Part shown: piece after piece, positions 30,075-38,726 of the stretch
How positions within the stretch are numbered: position 1 is the first letter of the stretch
Layout of the letters: each line of letters begins with the position of its first letter
Source: an uncultured Collinsella sp.
GTDB taxonomy: Bacteria; Actinomycetota; Coriobacteriia; Coriobacteriales; Coriobacteriaceae
NCBI GenBank assembly: GCA_900552385.1
Contig: URZI01000005.1
Location: forward strand, 62,001-126,000
DNA length: 64,000 nucleotides
Direction of reading: 5' to 3'
Program-made: the position numbers and the translations under genes
The notes under the pieces: generated by a model
Told to the model about the DNA's origin: nothing
The model's database searches: none
The model's input: only the letters and a program-made list of their open reading frames with translations

Positions 30075-30749
30075 ATGCGTATTTTGATCGTCGAAGACGA
30101 GCGAGCACTGTGCGATGCAATCGCGCGCAGCTTGCGAAACTTGGCGTACAGCGTCGACTGCTGCCACGACGGACAGGAGGCGCTCGACCTGCTGAGCGTC
30201 GAAGTCTTTGACCTCGTGGTACTCGACCTCAACCTTCCCCGTATCGATGGCATGACCGTGCTCAGGGAACTTAGGAAAACCGATTGCGAGACTAAGGTAC
30301 TGATTCTGTCCGCGCGTGGCGAAGTATCCGATAAAGTCGCCGGACTCGATGCCGGCGCCAACGATTACCTTACCAAGCCGTTTCATCTGGACGAACTTGC
30401 GGCAAGGATCCGCAGCCTTACCCTCAGGCGCTTCGCACAAAGCGACATAGTATTAGCCTGCGGAAAGCTCAGCTTTGACACCAAGGCGCGCATCGCTTCC
30501 GTGGACAGTGAGGCTCTATCTCTTACACGCAAGGAAACGGGAATCTTGGAATACCTGATGCTTAATCAGGGGCGACCGGTAAGCCAAGAGGAGCTTATCG
30601 AGCACGTTTGGGATAGCAGCGTGAACAGCTTTAGCAACGCAACCCGCGTTCACATCTCGTCACTCCGCAAAAAGCTACGCAGCGCTTTGGGATACGACCC
30701 GATTCGCAATCGGATTGGAGAGGGCTACGTTATGGAGGATAGCGAATGA
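30075..30749 (+). CDS. OmpR/PhoB-type response regulator
   Basis: A 224-residue regulator with a receiver domain (acidic pocket EDE, phosphoacceptor Asp in VLDLNLPRIDG, KPF lysine) and a C-terminal winged helix (LTRKETGILEYLMLNQGRPVSQEELIEHVW, ATRVHISSLRKKL). The ATG at 30075 follows AAGGAG. It overlaps the kinase gene by 4 bp and is divergent from the CXXC/NapH/TlpA genes, which it may control. Confidence 0.93.
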   Translation: MRILIVEDERALCDAIARSLRNLAYSVDCCHDGQEALDLLSVEVFDLVVLDLNLPRIDGMTVLRELRKTDCETKVLILSARGEVSDKVAGLDAGANDYLTKPFHLDELAARIRSLTLRRFAQSDIVLACGKLSFDTKARIASVDSEALSLTRKETGILEYLMLNQGRPVSQEELIEHVWDSSVNSFSNATRVHISSLRKKLRSALGYDPIRNRIGEGYVMEDSE

Positions 30750-31897
30750 AAAGGCTTTCGCTGCAATGGCGCATAACGATTATGACGGCACTGCTGACGT
30801 GTGCGGCATGCGTGCTGACGAACTGTCTGGTCGGCTATACGGGCATGCGCTACATGGATGCTATCGGCAGCGACATCTCGGCCCTTAGCGCAGCCGGCGT
30901 AGATGCACCTCAGGCGTTTGACCCAACGAAGGAGAGCCTCGATGACGAGGTCACGATCGTCGTAAACGACGCACAGGAGTCTTTTGGCACGACAGCCTGG
31001 TACATCACGGCTGGAGTCACACTCCTTGGCGGCGCGCTGGCATACTTTGTGAGCGGCCGTGCACTCAAACCGCTACGGGCTTTTGCGGCCCAGGTCGAGC
31101 GTGTGCAGCCTGACAACCTAAGCGAAATCAGGCTCAGTGAAGATGTGCCCATCGAGCTACAACGATGCAGCGCCTCTTTCAACGACATGATCGCCCGTCT
31201 TGGCGAAGGGTTCTCTGCACAGCGTCAGTTTACCGGCAACGCCGCACACGAGCTGCGCACCCCGCTCGCCCTTATGCAAGCACAGATTGAACTATTCATC
31301 TCCGAGCACTCCGGTTTGCAACCCGAAACTGCCGAGCTACTCGGCCTGCTACAAGAACAAACCGAGCGCATGTCTCGAATGGCCAAGGTATTGCTCGAGA
31401 TGAGTGAGCTCCGCAGCGTTCCTTGCGAGGACGATGTGGAGCTTGGCCCCTTGTCCGAAGAGGTCCTCACCGACCTTGCGCCACTTGCCGAAAAAAGGGG
31501 CATAGCCCTCAATTGTGCTGGAGACGCTCTAGTAATCGGGAGCGACACGCTCCTCTATCGGCTGGTGTTTAACCTGGCCGAAAACGCTATCCGCTATAGC
31601 CGCACCGACTCGAGCGTTACCGTCTCCATCTGCGACAACGACAGCCACGTGTTCCTGCGAGTCGAGGACCAGGGCCCGGGAATACCCAAGCAGTACCGTG
31701 AGAGCATCTTCCAACCGTTCTTTCGTCTAGACAAATCCCGCAGCAGGGCATACGGCGGCGCAGGACTCGGACTAGCGCTCGTTTGGGAGATTGCAGCTCT
31801 TCACGGTGGCACAGTAGAGGTCGAAACAAGTTCCGAGAACGGGACCACCATGCTCGTAAGCCTTCCAAAACGATCCGCAGCGTCAACCGAGCAGTAA
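30746..31897 (+). CDS. Two-component sensor histidine kinase
   Basis: A 383-residue membrane kinase. Two membrane segments (about 10-30 and 95-115) bracket a 60-residue sensor loop. HAMP, HisKA with AAHELRTPL (His about 169) and a HATPase domain with NLAENAIRYS, DQGPGIP and GGAGLGLAL follow. It is the cognate partner of the overlapping regulator gene. The signal is unknown; the divergent disulfide/electron-transfer genes suggest redox or envelope stress. Confidence 0.92.
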   Translation: MKRLSLQWRITIMTALLTCAACVLTNCLVGYTGMRYMDAIGSDISALSAAGVDAPQAFDPTKESLDDEVTIVVNDAQESFGTTAWYITAGVTLLGGALAYFVSGRALKPLRAFAAQVERVQPDNLSEIRLSEDVPIELQRCSASFNDMIARLGEGFSAQRQFTGNAAHELRTPLALMQAQIELFISEHSGLQPETAELLGLLQEQTERMSRMAKVLLEMSELRSVPCEDDVELGPLSEEVLTDLAPLAEKRGIALNCAGDALVIGSDTLLYRLVFNLAENAIRYSRTDSSVTVSICDNDSHVFLRVEDQGPGIPKQYRESIFQPFFRLDKSRSRAYGGAGLGLALVWEIAALHGGTVEVETSSENGTTMLVSLPKRSAASTEQ

Positions 31898-31964
31898 AAC
31901 GAAAGGGGTCCCGAGCAACAGGAGTACAATTGCTGCATTGTTGCCACCTGATGGGAGATGGAAG

Positions 31965-32969
31965 ATGGACTGCGATGGCTACCCGCGCATTCCCATGCCG
32001 TTGATGTGCACTGCCTTTGTGCCGGGGCAGATTGACGCTGCGGTTGCAGGCATTTCCGACCCCGATTCACGCACCATCGCCACGGCAGAAGCGCTGTACT
32101 TTCGCGGACAGGCCGCCCTCGCTGCCAAGACGGCGCGCCCCTATCTTGACGCCACCGATTCCGCACTGCGCTATTCCGCATGCTTTATCTGCGGATACGC
32201 CAGCCTGTCGCTCAACCGTATCGCCGACGCCCGCCGTTGTCTTGCGGGCATCCTCGATACGCCAACTGACGAGGAATCACCCGCCGTCCACGCCACGCAT
32301 ATCCTGTTCGCCTCGGCCGCAAGCGTCCTGCTGCACTTGTCTTCCCCGTATTCTGCCGAAGAGTTTTATCCGCTTGCGGCGCATCTGCCCGAAGGCCTGC
32401 GCCTGTTCGCCAGCTACGTGATGGCGCATGCCCTGTACCTGCGCGGCGAATATGGCCGCAGTCTGGGCATGGCGGAAAACGCCCTGATCATGAAACAGGG
32501 GAGCTATCCGATCTCGGAACTGTTCCTGCACCTGGCAGCTTCCATGGCATGCATGAGTCTCAAAGACGTCGACGCCGCAAAAACGCACTTCGGAGCCGCT
32601 TGGAACATTGCGCGCCCCGACGGCCTTATCGAGCTCATTGGCGAGCACCACGGCCTTTTGCAGGGGCTCATCGAGGCATGCCTAAAATCGCAATACCCTG
32701 ACGATTTCGCACGTATCATCGAGATTACGTATCGATTCAGCTACGGCTGGCGGCGCATCCACAACCCCGATTCGGGCGAGGACGTTGCCGACGATTTAAC
32801 GACCACGGAGTTCACCATGGCCATGCTCGCCTGCCGCGGATGGACCAACGCCGAAATCGCACGCCACATGGGCGTGTCGCCAGGTACCGTTAAAAATCGA
32901 CTGTCCAACGTGTATGCAAAGCTTGGCATCGGCACGCGCACCGAACTGGTCGCGCATATGCTGCGTTAG
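31965..32969 (+). CDS. LuxR-type helix-turn-helix transcriptional regulator
   Basis: A 334-residue protein. The first 260 residues are helical, with repeated hairpins resembling TPR/MalT-like repeats. The last 60 carry a LuxR/GerE DNA-binding domain (LTTTEFTMAMLACRGWTNAEIARHMGVSPGTVKNRLSNVYAKLGIGTRTELV). No receiver domain or membrane segment is visible. The ATG at 31965 follows GGGAG. It immediately precedes the giant surface protein gene and may regulate it; this is inference from position. Confidence 0.87.
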   Translation: MDCDGYPRIPMPLMCTAFVPGQIDAAVAGISDPDSRTIATAEALYFRGQAALAAKTARPYLDATDSALRYSACFICGYASLSLNRIADARRCLAGILDTPTDEESPAVHATHILFASAASVLLHLSSPYSAEEFYPLAAHLPEGLRLFASYVMAHALYLRGEYGRSLGMAENALIMKQGSYPISELFLHLAASMACMSLKDVDAAKTHFGAAWNIARPDGLIELIGEHHGLLQGLIEACLKSQYPDDFARIIEITYRFSYGWRRIHNPDSGEDVADDLTTTEFTMAMLACRGWTNAEIARHMGVSPGTVKNRLSNVYAKLGIGTRTELVAHMLR

Positions 32970-33125
32970 CGGCCAGACTGCCTAGCGCGGCACGTGCGCC
33001 CCGGAGCCCCGGCGCTTCGCTCGCTCAAATTGGACATTTTGGCCCTCGGACGGCACTACCGTGACAGGATGCCTTCTCGCAAAATTGGATTATTTCCACC
33101 GATACCTGCGGGATGGGAGCCAAAG

Positions 33126-36100
33126 ATGCTTGATCGCCGTTCGTTACTTGTTGCCGGAGCGTCCTCGCTGGCGAGCATTATGTTGCCGCGCGTGCCGGGA
33201 AGCGCAAACGCCTTCATATTGCCGTTCGCCCCCGCCGAGGCATACGCCGACGAAGATGATCCCTTCAAGGTCTTGGTGCTCTCGCGCACCATGTTTGGTG
33301 TGGTCGTGGTCGACGTCGCCAACAAGAATACGCCCATCACGGGTGCCCAGGTCACGCTCATATCGCGCTATGCCGCAGGCAAGCAGCTCACCGCCACGAC
33401 CGATGACGAAGGCACGGCCATCTTTGAGGTCGCCCCTCTTTCAGAAGGCTACGTGGACGAGGCAACGCTTCTCGACGCGTACGACTTTAACGGCGGCATC
33501 TCCATTAGCATGGCAGGCTACCGCGATGTCGAGATTCCCCTTGCGCGTATCCAGGGCGGCACCGCTATTACCGCACCCACACGTCCGCTCTCCGATGGCG
33601 AGCCGTACTTTCGACAGCTCACGTTCGACGAATGGGACATCCAGTACGCCGACGCCACGTTTATGGCAATGCCAGCGGACGAAGCAGCAAACGACCAGCC
33701 CGACACGCACGCTTTTACCGTGCAGGCTCATCTGCCGCAGGGCGGGCAGGCAACGTTGCATATCAATAAAGTGATGCCCGCTGCGGGCAGCTCAACCGAA
33801 ACCGTCACGCAGATCGGCCAGATCAAGGCCAGCGCATCGGGCGCGGATAATCTGGCGACGTTCACGCTTGAAGACACGTTCCTCGATGCAGCTTCGGGCC
33901 TTCTGGAGGAAGGGTGCAAGCTGCGCTTTATGCTCGACTACCAGGGCAAAACCTACACGCTCTCATCCCCTATGGCCGTTGTCACCGCGCCGGCCGCAAA
34001 GGCGGAATCGGGCTCGACCACCATCATTCCCACCACCATGGACCAAGAGATCACTCCGTTTGATTTCCCCGCGGCGTTTCCCGGTATCGGCGGCAATAAG
34101 TTCACGTGCTGGATGCCCACATTTCCCATTCTGTTCGATTTCTCGTTTGCTGGATACGTGCTGTTTGGCGGAGGGTACAAACCAGCTAGCTATATGAACG
34201 ATTCGGGCAACCCTGATCCGGAATACTGGAAGAAATCGCCGCGCGAGTCGGGCGCCAAGCAGGCAAACCGCTACCTCGACGAGATGGAGGGGAAGTGGAA
34301 TCAGTACAAGAGGATGAGTGCCGGTTCGGGCACCGATCAAAGAAACACCAAGCTCCTTCGCCACCATTGCACGCCGCTGTTCACGATGGATATCGCCACA
34401 CAGCTGTACGGCTCGCTCGCCTACGATTGGGTGGGCAAAACCTGGGGTAACAACAACGACCCCGCATACGGCAATATTAAGGCCCTCTTCCAGGTAAGAA
34501 CCGACCTCAACTGGACCGAACAGTTCACCTTGGGACCGGTGCCGTTTTTCCTAAACGTCAACCCCTGGGTGCTGGCAAAACTGGCGCTCGCCGTGGGCGC
34601 CCACACGCACGGCAGCGGCGCGGCGTTTTTTAAAAACGTTTCGCTCGACTATTCAAACACCTCGGGCTCGTTCACCATCCAGATCGGGCTTGCTGTCACC
34701 TTTGGAGCCGGCGTTGCAGGCGTCGCTTCGTCTGCCGTGCGCGGCGCTGCATCCCTCACGCTGTTCATTGGGTACGAGAAGGCAGATGGACACCAGCTTC
34801 CGCGACTGCGCGTGGGTGCAGACGTCGATGTCGATGTGATACTCCAGTTTGTGATGTTCAAGTGGACCACCAAGGCTTGGTCGGGGTCGTGGCCCACACT
34901 CCTCGATTCGTGGAATATGTCGGTGAACAATGGCAACCAGTATGTGCTCCAACGCTCTGAGCTCGCATTGGGTGGGGATACGCCTTACACGCTGGATGCC
35001 TGCTTCGGCACGCCCGGCAACATCGAGGCGGGCGGCGTGCCGCAATTTATCGCATCGGCCACCATCGTCACCAACGCCGAGCTACTCGCACGCGCCGAGG
35101 TTGCAGCCACCGCGATAAACGTCGCGCCTGTCGTGCGCGATTGGGATCAAGCGGTCACGCGCATTGAGCTCGAGGCAGATGCAGAAAGCGACGACACGGG
35201 ACAAATCGAGCATTTTGTCCATGCACTGATAGAGGACGACGAAAACGCCGCGCCGATGTATGCGTACACCCATATCTGGCAGGCGACGAACGCTGTTGCG
35301 GACCCCAACGCCAATTCTGCTGGTGTATCGGAGGACGAGCGTGGCGGCATCAAGCCCTCGAGCGACAACGTGCTGTTTGCTGGCGTGCTCAGCGAAGCCC
35401 ACATGAAGCTGGCAATGATTGCCGGCGTAGAATGCCTGTTCCGTATCGCCTCGGTGCGCTACGGCGACAATGGTCGCTCGCGCCTGGTGGTACACACAAA
35501 GGCAAACGGAACGTGGTCCGCTCCCACGCCTGTGGACTTTCCCCTTGGGTTTGGCGAGGAAGACGTGGAGCGCGACGGCATATACGATTACGACTTCGAC
35601 GTAGTGGAATATACGGACGGAAGAGGAAACCAGGACGCCTACGTGCTGTTGGTCTCGGGCGAGCGCCCCGACGGCGACAGCACCCTTTTCGATACGGCAA
35701 GCACAGCCGGCATACTGTCCGTTGTGCGCCTGCGCATAAGCAATAGCGAAGTTCGCGTGGTATCGCACACGTCGTGGCGCAGCATCTCGCGCGGCCGCCT
35801 GCAGGAGGACGGTTACCATTGTCTGCAGTGTCCACGCATCACGGTGGGCAAGACGCTTGTCGACGGGCGTCTGTCGGGCGCCTATCTCCACCGCCGCGGA
35901 ACCACGGCAGAAAAGGCGTTGGGCGCCGAGGCAGAGGTCGCGCTCGAGTGCTTTACCCTGTGGTCGGACGTTTCGGGCGACAGCCTCACGTTCCGTCAGG
36001 TCCTCCGCTTTCCGCAGGCACCGTCGAGCATCGAGCTGGGCGAGCCCGAGAATATCAACGGCAAAATGGTGGTGCCCGTTGCGTACGAGACCGCAGACGG

Positions 36101-37493
36101 TTGCGGCTGCGCATCGTACGCCGTGATCGGCCAGTCCATTGCGGGCTGGGGCGTTATGCCACCAGACGCCACGGTACCCCGTGCGGTACCGTGGCCACAA
36201 CATTCGGGCTTTTTGGCAACCGTCAACGAGCAACTGCAGCATATTACTTGGACGCGAGGCGCATCGGCGTTTGCAACGCAGCCCGTGGGTGCCGCAGGCT
36301 GTGGCCCGGCATCGTTTAGCGTAAGCAACAACGGCAGGTGCGCGCTCTATGTAGAGAACACCGATGGCAAGGTGGGACAGACCTACGACGAAGAAGGCAA
36401 CCCAGTTGCAGTGATGGGCAAGCACTTCCGCATCTTCGCCAGCACCTTGTCAGGCGATCTGTTTACGGAGCCGTTCGTGATGTGCGAGCTGGACCATCCC
36501 GTCGATCAGATAACGACATTCTTGACGTCGGGGAGCATGCTCTCCGCGCTCGCCACGCACATTGTGAGCGCGGAGAAGAGCGAGGCAGAACTACACGGCA
36601 TCGAAGTGCCCTTGGTGGCGTGTGCCACTCCGACGGGCGCGGTCGCTACCTCGGGCGCGGTGGTGCCCGGAGCAGCAGGCGAATCCTTCATGGTCACGGT
36701 GCGAAACGACGGCAACACCTTGCTGACCGCCGGCACGATCGATCTGTACCGAGAGGGCTCCAGCCAGCCGTTCTCCAGCGCATCCATCGGGTTCGGAGCA
36801 AACGCACGCATGGCTTCGATCTACGATCCGGAGCTTGCCGAGGATGCTTCGGCCAACGACATGGCACACGTGAAGTACGCGCTCGAGACGCTGGGCGCAC
36901 GTTTTGCAACGCACCCGCTGGTAGCCGACAGCGGCAACGCCGTGCTGGCACCGGGTTGCACGGCACAGTTCCGCATGAGCTTCGCCATCCCCGAGAGTTG
37001 GAGCGACGAGGTGGGCAAACGCGTAACGCTATATGCGAAGGCGCGTAATCTGGTGGCGCTCGATCCCGTAACGCTCGAGGAAATTCGACCGGGCGCAAAC
37101 TCGGCGCTGGGTGCCGTACTGCACGAGCTTCATGTGCCCGACGCGGCATGCGAACGCTCAGAAGTTCAGGTCGGCGTATGCGACAACGCGGATACGACAG
37201 GACTTCACGACGCCCCGATGACGGTCGACGGCGATGGCGGCACGAGTGGAGGTGGCTCCGGCGGAAGCAGCTCCGGTAGCGGCAGTGGCTCTGGCAGCGG
37301 CAAGGATCACGGCAATAACAAGCGCCCCGGAAAAGCGGGCGCGCTTGCGGGCACGGGCGACAGCAACGTCCCCCTGACAGCAGCCGCAGCAGCACTCGCC
37401 GCAGCCGGCGCCGGCCTTGTCGCCTACAGCGCCCGCCGCACGGCGCTCGAAAACGACACCGCCGATGAGGTCAATTCTGATAAGCCTCACTAG
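33126..37493 (+). CDS. Giant sortase-anchored surface protein
   Basis: A 1455-residue exported protein of unknown function. The N-terminus MLDRRSLLVAGASSLASIML has a twin-arginine-like signal. An Ig-like/carboxypeptidase-regulatory-like fold follows (VVVVDVANKNTPITGAQVTLI with ATTDDEGTAIFEV). The long centre has no recognised catalytic motif. The C-terminus has a Gly/Ser-rich linker, the sorting signal LAGTGD, a hydrophobic helix and a charged tail, so it should be covalently wall-anchored. GGGAG precedes the ATG at 33126, preferred over the open frame from 32994. Confidence 0.85.
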   Translation: MLDRRSLLVAGASSLASIMLPRVPGSANAFILPFAPAEAYADEDDPFKVLVLSRTMFGVVVVDVANKNTPITGAQVTLISRYAAGKQLTATTDDEGTAIFEVAPLSEGYVDEATLLDAYDFNGGISISMAGYRDVEIPLARIQGGTAITAPTRPLSDGEPYFRQLTFDEWDIQYADATFMAMPADEAANDQPDTHAFTVQAHLPQGGQATLHINKVMPAAGSSTETVTQIGQIKASASGADNLATFTLEDTFLDAASGLLEEGCKLRFMLDYQGKTYTLSSPMAVVTAPAAKAESGSTTIIPTTMDQEITPFDFPAAFPGIGGNKFTCWMPTFPILFDFSFAGYVLFGGGYKPASYMNDSGNPDPEYWKKSPRESGAKQANRYLDEMEGKWNQYKRMSAGSGTDQRNTKLLRHHCTPLFTMDIATQLYGSLAYDWVGKTWGNNNDPAYGNIKALFQVRTDLNWTEQFTLGPVPFFLNVNPWVLAKLALAVGAHTHGSGAAFFKNVSLDYSNTSGSFTIQIGLAVTFGAGVAGVASSAVRGAASLTLFIGYEKADGHQLPRLRVGADVDVDVILQFVMFKWTTKAWSGSWPTLLDSWNMSVNNGNQYVLQRSELALGGDTPYTLDACFGTPGNIEAGGVPQFIASATIVTNAELLARAEVAATAINVAPVVRDWDQAVTRIELEADAESDDTGQIEHFVHALIEDDENAAPMYAYTHIWQATNAVADPNANSAGVSEDERGGIKPSSDNVLFAGVLSEAHMKLAMIAGVECLFRIASVRYGDNGRSRLVVHTKANGTWSAPTPVDFPLGFGEEDVERDGIYDYDFDVVEYTDGRGNQDAYVLLVSGERPDGDSTLFDTASTAGILSVVRLRISNSEVRVVSHTSWRSISRGRLQEDGYHCLQCPRITVGKTLVDGRLSGAYLHRRGTTAEKALGAEAEVALECFTLWSDVSGDSLTFRQVLRFPQAPSSIELGEPENINGKMVVPVAYETADGCGCASYAVIGQSIAGWGVMPPDATVPRAVPWPQHSGFLATVNEQLQHITWTRGASAFATQPVGAAGCGPASFSVSNNGRCALYVENTDGKVGQTYDEEGNPVAVMGKHFRIFASTLSGDLFTEPFVMCELDHPVDQITTFLTSGSMLSALATHIVSAEKSEAELHGIEVPLVACATPTGAVATSGAVVPGAAGESFMVTVRNDGNTLLTAGTIDLYREGSSQPFSSASIGFGANARMASIYDPELAEDASANDMAHVKYALETLGARFATHPLVADSGNAVLAPGCTAQFRMSFAIPESWSDEVGKRVTLYAKARNLVALDPVTLEEIRPGANSALGAVLHELHVPDAACERSEVQVGVCDNADTTGLHDAPMTVDGDGGTSGGGSGGSSSGSGSGSGSGKDHGNNKRPGKAGALAGTGDSNVPLTAAAAALAAAGAGLVAYSARRTALENDTADEVNSDKPH

Positions 37494-37541
37494 CTCTCAG
37501 TTACCTTTGCGAGAGACGCCGACTCGGCTCATCGAACATCA

Positions 37542-37576
37542 AATGGGCTGGTTCTGGATACCCAGAGCCAGCCCAT
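37542..37576. terminator. Bidirectional hairpin terminator
   Basis: Stem AATGGGCTGG/CCAGCCCATT, extended by TCTGG/CCAGA, lies between the surface protein gene (+) and the membrane protein gene (-). Confidence 0.7.
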
Positions 37577-37582
37577 TACGCA

Positions 37583-38167
37583 TTAGATATCGTCAGTGGA
37601 GTCGAGTTCTGCCTCGAGCTTGGCACGGCGTCTTTTCGCCGTGAAAAACGTTGCGCACAGGACAGCAAACGTGGGCGCGAAAATCGTCGCGCCGCAGAAC
37701 ACGCCCGTGGCCAGGTTCGCCAACCAAAAGACGCTTTCGAGCGGCACGATCTGCGCCTCAGCGATACAGCGCATTGCGGCAATAACAAGCGCGAACGCGG
37801 CGCCGCTAAGACCGCTGAGAAGCAGGAAATATCCAACAGGAAGATACTCGGTTTGCCCAAAACGATTGGTATCGACATAGCCCTTCCGCGTTTGCAGTCC
37901 TGCGCAAATCAACATCACGAGAACGAGCCACAAATACATGGCTGCCTCGAACGGCGTTGCAAAGCCATGCGGCATTTCACTGGCGTCGCTGTGAACCCAC
38001 GCAACCTGTCGAGCTATAAACTGGTAGAAAAAGATCATCAACATGCCAAACGAAAGCAGCACGAAACCAATCTTGTAGATCTTCGCGCTCTCAGCCTCCA
38101 GGCGCTCATCCTTTGGGCCGGCATATTCACGCCACTTTTGCACGAGTTTTAAATCTTCAAATTTCAT
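37583..38167 (-). CDS. DUF6773-like small membrane protein
   Basis: A 194-residue protein with four hydrophobic segments (about 30-52, 72-92, 105-130, 140-165) and charged ends. The segment KDERLEAESAKIYKIGF resembles short membrane proteins that sit beside YozG-like XRE regulators in Gram-positive bacteria; the family call is tentative. It begins 9 bp after the XRE gene and is co-transcribed with it. No catalytic residues are evident. Confidence 0.75.
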   Translation of the reverse strand: MKFEDLKLVQKWREYAGPKDERLEAESAKIYKIGFVLLSFGMLMIFFYQFIARQVAWVHSDASEMPHGFATPFEAAMYLWLVLVMLICAGLQTRKGYVDTNRFGQTEYLPVGYFLLLSGLSGAAFALVIAAMRCIAEAQIVPLESVFWLANLATGVFCGATIFAPTFAVLCATFFTAKRRRAKLEAELDSTDDI

Positions 38168-38176
38168 AGCGAACTC

Positions 38177-38407
38177 CTAAAGAGCGTCAGGGTCGACGTC
38201 GCTCTCGTCTTCCCAAAACAAGTCGTTCAACGTAACGCGTAGCGCTTTACAGATTGACACGCACAAATTGAGCGTGGGGTTGTAGCCGCCCGCCTCGATC
38301 AGGCCGATGGTCTGGCGCGTAACGCCCACGGCCTGGGCCAAGTCGGCTTGCGAAAGGCCAGCCGCCGCGCGCGCCGCCTTCATGCGGAGGTTCTTTTTGC
38401 CCGGCAT
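38177..38407 (-). CDS. YozG-like XRE transcriptional regulator
   Basis: A 76-residue helix-turn-helix protein (LRMKAARAAAGLSQADLAQAVGVTRQTIGLIEAGGYNPTLNL) with the typical tail ICKALRVTLNDLFW. It starts at the ATG at 38407 behind AAAGGAGC. With the downstream membrane protein gene it forms a two-gene unit, commonly seen in Gram-positive bacteria. A near-consensus promoter lies upstream. Confidence 0.88.
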   Translation of the reverse strand: MPGKKNLRMKAARAAAGLSQADLAQAVGVTRQTIGLIEAGGYNPTLNLCVSICKALRVTLNDLFWEDESDVDPDAL

Positions 38408-38726
38408 TGAGCTCCTTTCGTAGTAATGGACAGATATCCGTTGCAACATGACGGGAATATATTGCATCTATCAGCCAATGTCAACTATATCTGCCATTAC
38501 GGAAACCATATCCGCCATCGTTATGCGGACATAGCAATTTCGATTCGCTATTCAAACTTACTCGGACAGAGCCGACTCGGTTTTGTCCGAGTAAACGAAT
38601 CTCCTTCGTACTCCGAACGATTGTTCGATGGATTTCGTGTTGGGTGGAATCGTCTGTGGGCTGGGCTATGCTACCTTGACTATCTATATAACTTAAACGC
38701 AGCAAAGGAGCACCGAGAGAGCGAGT
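38408..38726. other. Divergent intergenic region upstream of topoisomerase genes
   Basis: This 319-bp region has the XRE operon promoter, a perfect 11-bp inverted repeat (TTACTCGGACA at 38558-38568 and its complement at 38584-38594), and AT-rich sequence TTGACTATCTATATAAC at about 38676-38692 before the topoisomerase start. No gene is supported. Confidence 0.7.
38456..38484 (-). promoter_or_regulatory. Near-consensus sigma-70 promoter of the XRE operon
   Basis: On the minus strand, TTGACA (38484-38479) and TATATT (38461-38456) are separated by exactly 17 bp. GATAT-containing motifs flank it on both sides and may be repressor sites. Confidence 0.75.
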
